From: Leptospira sp. WS4.C2
Lineage (GTDB): Bacteria; Spirochaetota; Leptospiria; Leptospirales; Leptospiraceae
Direction of reading: 5' to 3'
NCBI RefSeq assembly: GCF_040833985.1
Contig: NZ_CP162139.1
Span: 3,320,501 to 3,384,500, forward strand
DNA length: 64,000 nucleotides
The notes beneath the pieces were generated by a model that saw only the letters and a list, made by a program, of their open reading frames with translations, was not told the origin of the DNA and did not search any database. Made by a program: the position numbers and the translations under genes. Positions 53,643-62,044 of the stretch are shown piece after piece; the stretch's first letter is position 1, and every line of letters begins with the position of its first letter.

Positions 53643-55015
53643 ATGTCTATTGGGGCAGGGTGGATTACCACAGAATCTGGTGGGTATTCATCTATTGTAG
53701 GTACTACCACTGTATCATCTCCAGGAATAGAAACTGCCCCATTAAATTTGGGAGGACCATTCACCAGAGAATTATGCCAATTGAGCTCCACTACTTTATT
53801 CGATAAGGCACTAGCCCAGACAGTGTAGCCAATGTAATTTAAATGGCCGATTTGATCTTGATACAAAGTTGGGTTAGCTACCCAACACTGTCCAAACTCA
53901 AAACAATCCTTTTGCCGGATGAATAAATGATACATGGGAAGGAAATGTACATTCCCATACTTTTGATTGACTTCATTTACACTGTGTTCCAGAGGACCTT
54001 GAGAAAAGAGCATTCCGAGACTCGTAACCATGCTGATATTGTTTCGAATCGTACGTAACCAAAGCCAATACCAATTATCTTTGCCAGTCGGTGAATCTCC
54101 TGTATTTTTAATCTGTGAATGTAACGCATCTAGTTCCATAATATTTGTGACTAAAACTAATTTGGCGATGGCTTCATTGTACGCTTGTTTCATTCCTAAT
54201 ATAGCTCTTGATAATTCCAAATTCAACTTAGTTATGTCTATAGGAATTAACAATGTGGCAATACCAAGGCTTGCAGCTACAAGGAATCCTCTTTGGACTT
54301 CATCCAGCATTGCTTTCGCTTGCTCCTCTTTTAAATGATCCATATTCGTAGAAAAGAGACTATTTGGATGTACTGAACCAGCTTTAAAATAACTACTAGT
54401 ATTACCCAAGGTCGGGCTATAGGAAAGGTTTGGAAAGTTACCCATCACCAATATGTTTTTATTACGACGCGGATTCCTCAATTGGTAAAGGATGGCTTTG
54501 GTATTGTACACCACCCGATCCACAACAGTTCCAAATTTCCAAGGCATAAAGGTAAGAAGGAGGGAATTGGCCCAAAAATCATTCCCCCCAATCTCTAGGG
54601 CAACGTTAGGAGAAGTTTTAAAGTTAATACGACGTTCATATGATTTACTACAATCTTTATTAAAATTATAAACACTTTCTGTTGTATATCCAGCAATGGC
54701 TAAATTCTGAACATTCCATTCCACTCCAAGATTCATCATCGTCAGGTATTTATCCCAGCCAAAATATCCGTAAAACGGTTCGTCCACAAAATCACCCAGA
54801 CTGTCTCCATAAAAGGTTAAAAAGGTTTTATTGGGTTCAAAGGAAGCCGGATGGGAATCACTGAACTGCGTATTACAATTAGTTTTAACAAAGCTATCGT
54901 AATTGAAAAAAGAATCATTAATAATAAAGCTGAATGCATTTTTATCCGCATATACTGGTTCAACATTAATGATTACAAAAATAATTATTAGTCTGAATAA
55001 ATTAACTTTCAACAT
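53603..55015 (-). CDS. Secreted SGNH/GDSL-type hydrolase
   Basis: 470 residues with a signal peptide ending at VYADKN. FYGDSLGDF is block I (Ser nucleophile), LEIGGNDFWAN is block III with the oxyanion Asn, and DQIGHLNYIGY near 405 supplies the Asp/His end (with one residue more than the common DxxH). Family members cleave esters of lipids or acetylated glycans. The C-terminus is odd: after a Pro-rich stretch it ends IWLVLCLFTGKCW, hydrophobic with two cysteines. A long helical insert (about 240-330) is also unusual. It is the only enzyme among seven exported proteins. Confidence 0.85.
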   Translation of the reverse strand: MLKVNLFRLIIIFVIINVEPVYADKNAFSFIINDSFFNYDSFVKTNCNTQFSDSHPASFEPNKTFLTFYGDSLGDFVDEPFYGYFGWDKYLTMMNLGVEWNVQNLAIAGYTTESVYNFNKDCSKSYERRINFKTSPNVALEIGGNDFWANSLLLTFMPWKFGTVVDRVVYNTKAILYQLRNPRRNKNILVMGNFPNLSYSPTLGNTSSYFKAGSVHPNSLFSTNMDHLKEEQAKAMLDEVQRGFLVAASLGIATLLIPIDITKLNLELSRAILGMKQAYNEAIAKLVLVTNIMELDALHSQIKNTGDSPTGKDNWYWLWLRTIRNNISMVTSLGMLFSQGPLEHSVNEVNQKYGNVHFLPMYHLFIRQKDCFEFGQCWVANPTLYQDQIGHLNYIGYTVWASALSNKVVELNWHNSLVNGPPKFNGAVSIPGDDTVVVPTIDEYPPDSVVIHPAPIDIWLVLCLFTGKCW

Positions 55016-55030
55016 TGTTTCTCTCTTTTA

Positions 55031-55570
55031 TTAATGTGCATTTTCTGGATCTGCAGCAGTTGGTGTAGTAATAGAAATATTGCCTGATCCGGAAATCAAT
55101 GTTAGTTTCGCGAAAAAAAATCGCCTCCTAGCTGGGAATGGCGGTGTTTGCAATTCAATATAGACGTTTTCCAATTGTCCTGATAAACCGGAGTCGCCAT
55201 AAGCAGGTGCCTCAAAAGTACTATTTCCGCATGCGGGCGAGGTCAGCTTGATATTCTGGCTAGGGCTTTCCTGGATCGTAAAAGTAAAAAATCTGGTTTC
55301 TCCTGCCGGTGCCGTTTGCGTAAACCGTGCACGATTATCAAAAATATAAGTATCGCCCGCAGCCATATAACGGTTGTATGTTCCCGGTTCTAAAATGGGA
55401 ATTTGATCAGTGGCCGGACAATACTGGTTGAAGTCTAAATTGGGAACCACAAAGAAGAGCAGAAACGGAGCCAGTTGGTCACTGGGAATGCCTGCGGTTC
55501 GAGGATCGGAGTTACGAAAACAGCCAAACAGGGATAATGTGCTAAGTAATATGAATGAGATGGTTTTCAT
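55031..55570 (-). CDS. Lipoprotein, copy A of the duplicated pair
   Basis: 179 residues, lipobox LFGC (Cys17). The N-terminal 82 residues match copy B almost exactly. The rest shares the pattern FFTFTIQESPSQ, LTSPACGNS, SGQLENVYIEL and SGSGNISITTP. It reads like an exported sandwich domain. Its start overlaps the stop of the 222-residue lipoprotein (ATGA 55567-55570), and the hydrolase follows after 15 bases. Confidence 0.78.
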   Translation of the reverse strand: MKTISFILLSTLSLFGCFRNSDPRTAGIPSDQLAPFLLFFVVPNLDFNQYCPATDQIPILEPGTYNRYMAAGDTYIFDNRARFTQTAPAGETRFFTFTIQESPSQNIKLTSPACGNSTFEAPAYGDSGLSGQLENVYIELQTPPFPARRRFFFAKLTLISGSGNISITTPTAADPENAH

Positions 55571-55578
55571 AAAGTGGT
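55323..55578. repeat. 256-bp near-identical tract, copy A
   Basis: Counterpart of 51972-52227. It covers the first 248 bases of the lipoprotein gene and the last eight bases of the overlapping gene before it, in their original context. Confidence 0.85.
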
Positions 55579-56235
55579 TACTCCTCGTTTGATCAGCTCT
55601 TCGTTAACTTTCTGGCGGATGGCCACTGCCTTTTCGCGAGCCATCATCAAGAAAGAAGTGGGAATTCCCTTTTCGATAGTGCCGTAATCCATCATAAATC
55701 GAATCATCACAAGACTTAGCGTGAAGTTTTCACGTGCTTTCACCAACTCTGGTACAGTCAAGGAGGGAAGGTCACTAGCAACTCGTCCGTAAAAGGCATC
55801 TGCGGCCTGGCTTTCTTTTTCTAAAATTGCCTGTTCCGAGCCATAGGAAGGAACGGGATAGGTCTCACCTTTTAATTCAGCTTCTACCCTTGCCTCTAAT
55901 TCAGTGTCTGTTAAAGGACGGTTCATAAGTAGGTCACGTGATGCGATCGATGATTCTTTTACAAATTTTTGATCCAGTTGCCCATTTTCACTCATCATTT
56001 GGAAAGCTTCCTCAATAGCAGCCCTTTCACTATTGGAGATTGCGGGTAAGGTAGCCAGTGGTGAGTTTGCGGGCGGCGTTGGAATTCCAAGATCGCCCGG
56101 AGTGTAAGGTGTTACACTGGCAGTGAATAAGGGAGGAACCTTACCGGAATTTGATTCAATACAATTAATGAAAAAAGCAATTAATAGTAATGATACTGCA
56201 CTTTTAAAATTCAAAATAGTTTTCGATTTTAGCAT
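55567..56235 (-). CDS. Lipoprotein, helical, unknown
   Basis: 222 residues. Signal SLLLIAFFINC (Cys25). A Pro-rich linker is followed by a long helical domain (about 65-222) rich in Ala, Glu and Arg with AAIEEAFQMMSENGQL and MMAREKAVAIRQKVNEELI. It is the only mainly helical protein of the operon. No recognised family. Confidence 0.68.
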   Translation of the reverse strand: MLKSKTILNFKSAVSLLLIAFFINCIESNSGKVPPLFTASVTPYTPGDLGIPTPPANSPLATLPAISNSERAAIEEAFQMMSENGQLDQKFVKESSIASRDLLMNRPLTDTELEARVEAELKGETYPVPSYGSEQAILEKESQAADAFYGRVASDLPSLTVPELVKARENFTLSLVMIRFMMDYGTIEKGIPTSFLMMAREKAVAIRQKVNEELIKRGVTTL

Positions 56236-56250
56236 TTTTATTAGATTTCC

Positions 56251-56949
56251 TTAAAAGTTCTGTTCTGCTACGAATTCAATTCTTTGATTTCGATTTTGAA
56301 ACTGTAGTCCAGAGTTTGTTTCCTCTAAATTACGAATTTCTCTCATTGGTATATTCAATGATTTGAAATTTTCATCCCTTCCAAATCGTAAATATGCTTT
56401 GGTACTGGAATAAACAAAAAAGGCCACTGTACTTAAAGCAGCCAATTGGTATTGTGTATAGGCTCTCTGGAATTTTGATTCAGCGCCATGATTAAAACCC
56501 ATGAAGGAATCTTTCAAGGCTGCATTTGTTTTTTGGGCCTCAATATAAGAATAACCAGTAAAGAATAATAGCGAGATTTTTACTACTCGAGTGTACAAGT
56601 CCTCGGAAATGGCATCTTTTTCTTGCGTATGCCACTGGAAGTGACTGGACGCATGAAAATAAAAAACAGATTCCCACAAACTGCGATTTGGGGAAGAATT
56701 CCTAATTTTTTCGAAGTATTCCTTTGAAACTACACCATCAATGTCTTCCTTTGCAAATAACCTACCTTTTGTATCGTTTCTTAAAAAAATGTCTCCATTT
56801 GTGGAACGTTTAAATTCGCCAAAATAAGCATCCTGCGACCGAACTAAAATATAGCCGGCTTCATAATCTGAAGTTTTGTTTTCAAATGCTAAAATTGAAT
56901 GATTCAGAAAAATGGAATATAAGAATGTAAAAAACATCCAATTTGGCAT
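56251..56949 (-). CDS. Exported or membrane protein, first gene of the SGNH operon
   Basis: 232 residues. A signal peptide (FFTFLYSIFLNHSILAF) precedes an acidic N-terminal region with SQDAYFGEFKRSTNGDIFLR. Two hydrophobic segments follow near 125-140 (VVKISLLFFTGYSYI) and 170-190 (AALSTVAFFVYSSTKAYL). The C-terminus is charged. Unknown family. It starts the run of eight genes spaced by 35 bases or less. Confidence 0.65.
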   Translation of the reverse strand: MPNWMFFTFLYSIFLNHSILAFENKTSDYEAGYILVRSQDAYFGEFKRSTNGDIFLRNDTKGRLFAKEDIDGVVSKEYFEKIRNSSPNRSLWESVFYFHASSHFQWHTQEKDAISEDLYTRVVKISLLFFTGYSYIEAQKTNAALKDSFMGFNHGAESKFQRAYTQYQLAALSTVAFFVYSSTKAYLRFGRDENFKSLNIPMREIRNLEETNSGLQFQNRNQRIEFVAEQNF

Positions 56950-57437
56950 ACCATTCTTGACTAGGAGTGGTTATTGTCTCATTAGTTGGTATTCTTGACT
57001 GAAAAAACAAATATGCATTCAAGGAAATGGAAAGAACAAATGTAGCGATAACCCAGTAACAATTAAAGCGATGTATTGGTAAATGTGTCATGAAAATTCG
57101 AAATTTGATCTAATGGTATCTTTTTAAAAAATAGCCGTTAAATCAGAACAGTTAGTATTTAATGTTTAATAAAGCAAAAAAAGTAAGATCATAAAAAAAA
57201 TAGCAGTCGTTATTCTTAATCCACATAACAACAAACAAAACTAGAATAATTAAAAATAATTCGTAAATTTGGTGTTAGATTCCCATTATGCGCCAGCGAT
57301 AGAAGCGGAAATCCGAAGGATTGGAGCGGATAGCGCGGTCGTTATAGAAAAAAATTTTAATTCGCATAACAAGTCCGAGGCGCCCCAACTTTTAAACTAA
57401 GGAGTGTGCCTACCCACAAATCCTCTCTGGGTATAAA
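56950..57437. other. Gene-poor gap with a GCGGAAATCC-type palindrome
   Basis: About 490 AT-rich bases without a gene I trust. At 57291-57340 an element reads AGAAGCGGAAATCC, GAA, GGATTGGAGCGGATAG, bounded by GCGCC and GCGCGG, with AATCC/GGATT as hairpin. Similar elements are common near intergenic sites in Leptospira and Bacteroidetes as I recall. TTCGCATAAC at 57361-57370 is the same ten bases as the left arm at 47922. Confidence 0.55.
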
Positions 57438-57462
57438 AAAACCCACCGAAGAAGTGGGTTTT
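57438..57462 (-). terminator. Intrinsic terminator of the loa22-like gene
   Basis: AAAACCCAC and GTGGGTTTT pair around a seven-base loop, followed on the minus strand by seven T residues. It is 39 bases after the stop codon. Confidence 0.88.
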
Positions 57463-57500
57463 CATTTAGAGAAAATCTCTAGTTTAGAAAGCGAACTTTC

Positions 57501-58067
57501 TTATTTAGAAACGACTTGGAAAGTCACTCGACGGTTGATTGCGTCTTTTTCATCAAAACCAGAAATTGGTTTTGCAGAACCAGAAGCTTTTGTTACGATT
57601 CTGTCTGCAGGGATCCCTTGTTTTACAAGAGCGTCTTTGACTGCGTCAGAACGAATTTGTGAATAGTATCCGTTTCCTTTTTTAGCACCTTCTGCTTCTT
57701 CGGGTCCAGATGCATCTGCGTGACCAGTCACTTCCAGTGCATAACCTTCAGGAAGTTTAGCAAGAGCATCTTTGATGTAAGATACATTGTCTTTTGCCCA
57801 AGTTTTGAAATCTTCTGCTTGGATGTCCGCTTGTTTGTAGCTAAAACCTCTGCGACGAACGCCGTCTGGATAGCGGTAGTCTTTGAGTGCTACATTGATT
57901 TCGTCCAAAAGAGCTGCATTGAGATCTCTGGAAGAAACAGTGGATGTTGTTTCCGTTGTGGAAGTTGTTTCTTTGGGAGTTTCTTTTTCTTCAGAAGACG
58001 AACAATTCGTTAATGAAAGCGAAAGACCTGCGAGGAGGATGAGGCTTAAAAAAAATCCTTTTTTCAT
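57501..58067 (-). CDS. loa22: OmpA-family lipoprotein, Loa22-like
   Basis: 188 residues. Lipobox LTNC (Cys22), a Ser/Thr/Glu linker, then LLDEINVALKDYRYPDGVRRRGFSYKQADI (only YRYPDG and FSYKQAD are diagnostic) and an OmpA C-like domain (about 90-185) with LEVTGHADASGPEEAEG and RSDAVKDALVKQGI, which binds peptidoglycan. Order and motifs match Loa22, a surface-exposed leptospiral lipoprotein. It would tie the outer membrane to the wall. It is monocistronic with a strong terminator. Confidence 0.92.
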   Translation of the reverse strand: MKKGFFLSLILLAGLSLSLTNCSSSEEKETPKETTSTTETTSTVSSRDLNAALLDEINVALKDYRYPDGVRRRGFSYKQADIQAEDFKTWAKDNVSYIKDALAKLPEGYALEVTGHADASGPEEAEGAKKGNGYYSQIRSDAVKDALVKQGIPADRIVTKASGSAKPISGFDEKDAINRRVTFQVVSK

Positions 58068-58126
58068 CAGTTGACCTACCTTAATGTTTCCATAGTTTAG
58101 TTCTTTTCATTAGATAACAACCGAAA

Positions 58127-59065
58127 ATGCAAATATTTCTAACCGTTTCCGAAGATTATGACCAAAGTCGCCTGGATGTCTTCCTAAAAGACAATGCCGG
58201 AGACGATCTCAGCCGTTCTACCGTTCAAAAGTGGATTGATTCTGGATTTGTGACAAACAAAACCAAAGAACAACTCGCGCATAAAAACGGGTATAAGGTA
58301 ACTCTTGGTGAAGAGTATGTCGTGGATGTGATTGCAAGGCCACCTTCTAGGCTCGAACCCATTGCAATGGACATTCCTGTCCTTTATGACGAAGATGAAT
58401 TTATGGTTATCCATAAGAAAGCCGGGATTGCATGCCACAGTGGACCGGGTGACGACCAACCTTCTCTTGTCAATGGACTGTTACACCAGTTCCAAAACCT
58501 ATCAGCCACAGGCGGTGAACGTCGTCCAGGAATTGTGCACCGGTTAGACAAACCAACAGAAGGGGTTCTCATCATCGCCAAAACTGACCGTGCCCATGCA
58601 GCACTTTCTAAACTTTTCCAAGACCGATTGGTTGATAAAACTTATTATGCATGGGTCCTCCAAGCCCCAGTGGAAGGAGAAGGGACTGTCAACTTACCGA
58701 TTGGCCGCCATCCCGTAGAACGAGTGAAGATGTGTGTGCGGGAAGACGGACGAATGGCCATCACTCATTACAAAACCGAAAAAATTGTGCAAACACAAAC
58801 GGGTCGTAAATTTAGTCTGATGAAACTGGGTTTGGAAACCGGTCGTACCCACCAGATCCGTGTTCATATGGCCAAGTTAGGTTGCCCTGTTGTGGGGGAC
58901 AGTTTGTACTCTCGGTCCGCAAAGGACTATACGCAATATGGACTTTTACTTTTTGCAAAACGATTAGAATTTCCTCACCCCTTCATCCCCGACAAACGGG
59001 TCTTAGTGGAGTTGGATTTTCCCGAGAGATTCAAAACTTTTGAAAGGAAATGTCCGAGTTATTAA
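58127..59065 (+). CDS. RluA-family pseudouridine synthase
   Basis: 312 residues: an S4 RNA-binding domain (about 15-60, LDVFLKDNAG), then the synthase core with catalytic Asp141 in GIVHRLDKPTEG, GRTHQIRVHMAKLGCPVVGD (only GRTHQIRVH is diagnostic) and a C-terminal LLLFAKRLEFPHP. It isomerises uridine in rRNA or tRNA. The RluD subgroup is the nearest by motif. Confidence 0.93.
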   Translation: MQIFLTVSEDYDQSRLDVFLKDNAGDDLSRSTVQKWIDSGFVTNKTKEQLAHKNGYKVTLGEEYVVDVIARPPSRLEPIAMDIPVLYDEDEFMVIHKKAGIACHSGPGDDQPSLVNGLLHQFQNLSATGGERRPGIVHRLDKPTEGVLIIAKTDRAHAALSKLFQDRLVDKTYYAWVLQAPVEGEGTVNLPIGRHPVERVKMCVREDGRMAITHYKTEKIVQTQTGRKFSLMKLGLETGRTHQIRVHMAKLGCPVVGDSLYSRSAKDYTQYGLLLFAKRLEFPHPFIPDKRVLVELDFPERFKTFERKCPSY

Positions 59066-59221
59066 TTCAACTTAGCTGTTTGTATACTTGTTTGTTATTA
59101 ATGTATATATCAGTTTTGCATTTGAACTAGGATGCTTTGGTTGAATTGTATATGGTTGGATTTTGAATCCAAGATTGATTGATGAAAAGATAGATTAGTT
59201 AAAATTAACAGTGCTTTTGTG

Positions 59222-60661
59222 ATGAAATTTCGAAACATAAAACCAATTCTGATTTTGTTGGTACTTTTTGGCACCTTCCACCTGTTCTACGATGCCATTT
59301 ATGAACACCACTTGGGTGAGGGAACTCATAGTGATATTTTTTATCCCTATTTGTTTGCTCGCGATTTTTGGGTCGGAGGATTGGCTGGAGTTCGTGGATG
59401 GAACGTACCTCCTTGTTCCTATGTCTTTCCGGAGATGGTTCTTGCCATCCTCGTTTATCCTCTCTTAAAATCAGTATACTGGTTCCATTGGATCTTCGGC
59501 TTTTTGTCTTTTGTGATGCCTTTTTATTTGGCAAAGGCACTCGGACTAAAAAAGAACAAATCCTATTTATTTTCTCTGGGATTTTTGGCGATCGCTGGCG
59601 TGATACCGAATAGTCTCGGACAGTTTTTTTTGCCGGCCTTCCATGCGATGACCTTTCTTTTTGCGGCCTACACATTGTATGAAATCAATCACTGGGATTC
59701 TAAAAATCGAATTCAGATTTTAAGATTTTTACTGATGATCTCACTTGTTTGGATTTCTGAATATTGGTACTTCGTGAACATTGCTCCCTTTCTTTTGGTG
59801 TACGTTGTGGTTCATCTGAGAAAACAATCGATCTACCCCATTGGTTTGGTAATTTTAGGATTTGTATTGGGAAAAATTTGGCAAAAAGGAATTCAAACCT
59901 TAGGAATTGGAATTTTTACTTCCAAAGAACTTCCCACGATGGACAGAATTCAGTCAGCCAAAACTTTGATTTTGAAAGATCCAAATTCTTGGATGTCTGG
60001 AGTTATAGACTCTATCACAAAACACCCGCTATTCGTAGATTGGTTCTATTTCTATATTATCCTATGTATCATTTATATTTTGTTTTTATTCCTACGTTTA
60101 GAAGTCAAAAAGCGATTTTTGGATTTGGTATTACTGCTCTCACCCTTCCTTTCTGTGATTGCATTATTTATATTCCAGATAGAGCCTAACTTTCGCTATT
60201 TGTACTTTTTACCTTTTTGTATTTTTTTTCTGGTCTTTCGTTTGGCGGAGATGTTTCCCTTCGTTCGGTCTGTTGCTAGTATCACAATGTTTATTGGGAT
60301 TGTTTTCTTTTATAATGAGAAGTATCCTCTTTTGGCAAAGGCAATTCAAGATGGTGAGGCTAAACGGACACTTCGGTTGGAATGTTTATCCAAGTTTGAT
60401 CCTGAGATTCCTGGGGCCGCCACATATTGGCCGATCAAATACAGCTATGCGTTTTCAGACAAAAATTGGACTTTGGTTCCCTTCACAAAAGAAGGAATCT
60501 ACTACCCCTGGATTTCCAACAAAACTTGGGACAAGGAACTTGGAGCAAAACCTTTCGAAAAGTTTACTTGGGGTATCACAGAAACCAAAGAACATTTGGA
60601 TCTCTGGAAAGGAGTTCGTTTAGTCCAAGAATGTGAAGGTTGGTATTTTTACCGACGTTAA
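59222..60661 (+). CDS. Polytopic membrane protein, GT-C-like topology
   Basis: 479 residues from the ATG at 59222 (a GTG one codon earlier is possible), with about ten membrane segments and a periplasmic C-terminal domain of about 110 residues with two cysteines. After the first helix the loop has LGEGTHSDIFYPYLFARDFW, with Glu and Asp where GT-C glycosyltransferases carry acidic residues. I cannot confirm that family. It is alone on the strand. Confidence 0.6.
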   Translation: MKFRNIKPILILLVLFGTFHLFYDAIYEHHLGEGTHSDIFYPYLFARDFWVGGLAGVRGWNVPPCSYVFPEMVLAILVYPLLKSVYWFHWIFGFLSFVMPFYLAKALGLKKNKSYLFSLGFLAIAGVIPNSLGQFFLPAFHAMTFLFAAYTLYEINHWDSKNRIQILRFLLMISLVWISEYWYFVNIAPFLLVYVVVHLRKQSIYPIGLVILGFVLGKIWQKGIQTLGIGIFTSKELPTMDRIQSAKTLILKDPNSWMSGVIDSITKHPLFVDWFYFYIILCIIYILFLFLRLEVKKRFLDLVLLLSPFLSVIALFIFQIEPNFRYLYFLPFCIFFLVFRLAEMFPFVRSVASITMFIGIVFFYNEKYPLLAKAIQDGEAKRTLRLECLSKFDPEIPGAATYWPIKYSYAFSDKNWTLVPFTKEGIYYPWISNKTWDKELGAKPFEKFTWGITETKEHLDLWKGVRLVQECEGWYFYRR

Positions 60662-60735
60662 TCTCCCACTTCCTTAAAGCAGAGCTTGGGATTTAGATTG
60701 ATTCATTTTTCATTTTTAGAACTTTAGGATACGTT

Positions 60736-61446
60736 ATGATAGAAATCCTCTCCGACCCATCGATATGGCTTGCGCTCTTTACTTTGACTGCTTTGGAAAT
60801 TGTCCTAGGCATCGACAACATCATCTTTATCTCCATCCTATCTTCTCGGTTGCCAAAAACCAAACAAAAGTCTGCACGCCAAATTGGATTGATGTTAGCG
60901 ATGTTTACGCGAATCCTTTTGTTATTTTCTCTTTCCTTGATTATGAAACTCACAGCCCCGGTCTTTACTGTCCTAAACCATTCCATCAGTGGTCGTGATA
61001 TCATTCTAATTTTGGGAGGCCTCTTTCTCATTGCTAAGTCAACCACGGAGATCCATCACAAATTGGAAGGAGAACCCGATTTAGAAGAAGGATCTGGGAA
61101 ACGAGTTTCTTTTACCAAAGTCATCATTCAAATTATGATTTTAGACATTGTGTTCTCTTTGGATTCGGTCATCACAGCAGTGGGTATGACAGACCAATTA
61201 GGTGTCATGGTTACAGCCGTGGTTTTGTCTGTCGGATTTATGTTGTTATCTAGCGGAAGTATTTCTGACTTCGTAGACAGACATCCAACCATCAAAATTT
61301 TAGCTCTTAGTTTTCTGATTTTGATTGGAGTTGCCCTTCTTGGAGAAGGATTGGAATTACACATTCCTAAAGGTTACATTTACTTTGCGATGTGTTTTTC
61401 TGTGATAGTTGAATTTTTAAATATGAAACTTCGTTCCAAAAAATAA
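60736..61446 (+). CDS. TerC-family membrane protein
   Basis: 236 residues with seven membrane segments. LEIVLGIDNIIFISIL (residues 19-34) and LDIVFSLDSVITAVGM (about 135-150) are the paired TerC motifs with acidic and Asn residues in the membrane. TerC and related proteins are linked to tellurite resistance and to manganese export (YkoY, Alx). No terABDE genes are nearby, so manganese handling is more likely. Confidence 0.9.
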   Translation: MIEILSDPSIWLALFTLTALEIVLGIDNIIFISILSSRLPKTKQKSARQIGLMLAMFTRILLLFSLSLIMKLTAPVFTVLNHSISGRDIILILGGLFLIAKSTTEIHHKLEGEPDLEEGSGKRVSFTKVIIQIMILDIVFSLDSVITAVGMTDQLGVMVTAVVLSVGFMLLSSGSISDFVDRHPTIKILALSFLILIGVALLGEGLELHIPKGYIYFAMCFSVIVEFLNMKLRSKK

Positions 61447-61474
61447 AAACCAATTGGGTATAAGGAAAATTCGA

Positions 61475-62044
61475 ATGAAACGAAAAGAGTTCTTACAAAA
61501 AACTGCATTGTCTTATAGCGTTCTTCATTTGCCCCTTCGTAGTGAAGGGACGGCCAAAGAAGAAACAAAATCGGAAACATCGATCGAATCACCATGGTTA
61601 GAAGCCGATGATCTTTCAGAACTTCGGGTACTGCTTGTGCAATTACAATCGGATCCTGGTGAATTTAAACTTTCAGGCAATTGGAGTCCAGGAAAGGTAT
61701 TTGCCCACTGTGCCCAAAGCATCGAGTATTCATTGAAAGGGTATCCAGAAATGAAGTCCTCACTCTTTCGAGGTTCTGTTGGTAAAGTTGCTTTTTCTAT
61801 TTTTGCTTTTAAAAACAAAATGAATCATGGATTGGAAGAACCCATTCCAGGTGCAGAAGATATCACCAATGCAACGGAATTAAAAGTGGGGATTAAAAGG
61901 CTCATTCAAGCCATAGATGATTTTTCGAAAGCTAAGGAATCATCTTTAAGACCTCACTTTGCTTATGGGGAACTGACCAAAGAAGAGTACGATGTGGCCC
62001 ATAGCCTTCATATCAAAAATCACATGGAACGTGCATTAGGGTAG
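61475..62044 (+). CDS. DUF1569 (DinB-like) exported protein
   Basis: 189 residues from the ATG at 61475, with AAGGAAA eight bases upstream; the TTG at 61454 is less likely. The N-terminus MKRKEFLQKTALSYSV looks like a Tat-less export or anchor signal. FAHCAQSIEYSLKGYP near 75 and HFAYGELTKEEYDVAHSLHIKNHM (short part: AHSLHIKNH) carry the histidines of the DinB metal site. Function unknown. It converges with the hybrid kinase, nine bases overlapping. Confidence 0.8.
   Translation: MKRKEFLQKTALSYSVLHLPLRSEGTAKEETKSETSIESPWLEADDLSELRVLLVQLQSDPGEFKLSGNWSPGKVFAHCAQSIEYSLKGYPEMKSSLFRGSVGKVAFSIFAFKNKMNHGLEEPIPGAEDITNATELKVGIKRLIQAIDDFSKAKESSLRPHFAYGELTKEEYDVAHSLHIKNHMERALG

Noticed and set aside
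56882..57091. 69-residue minus-strand frame with a hydrophobic segment
   Set aside because: It overlaps the next gene by 68 bases, has no ribosome site, and no recognisable sequence; a real small membrane protein cannot be fully excluded.
59205..59675. Minus-strand frame of 156 residues, very basic
   Set aside because: Shadow of the polytopic membrane protein gene; composition is an antisense artefact.
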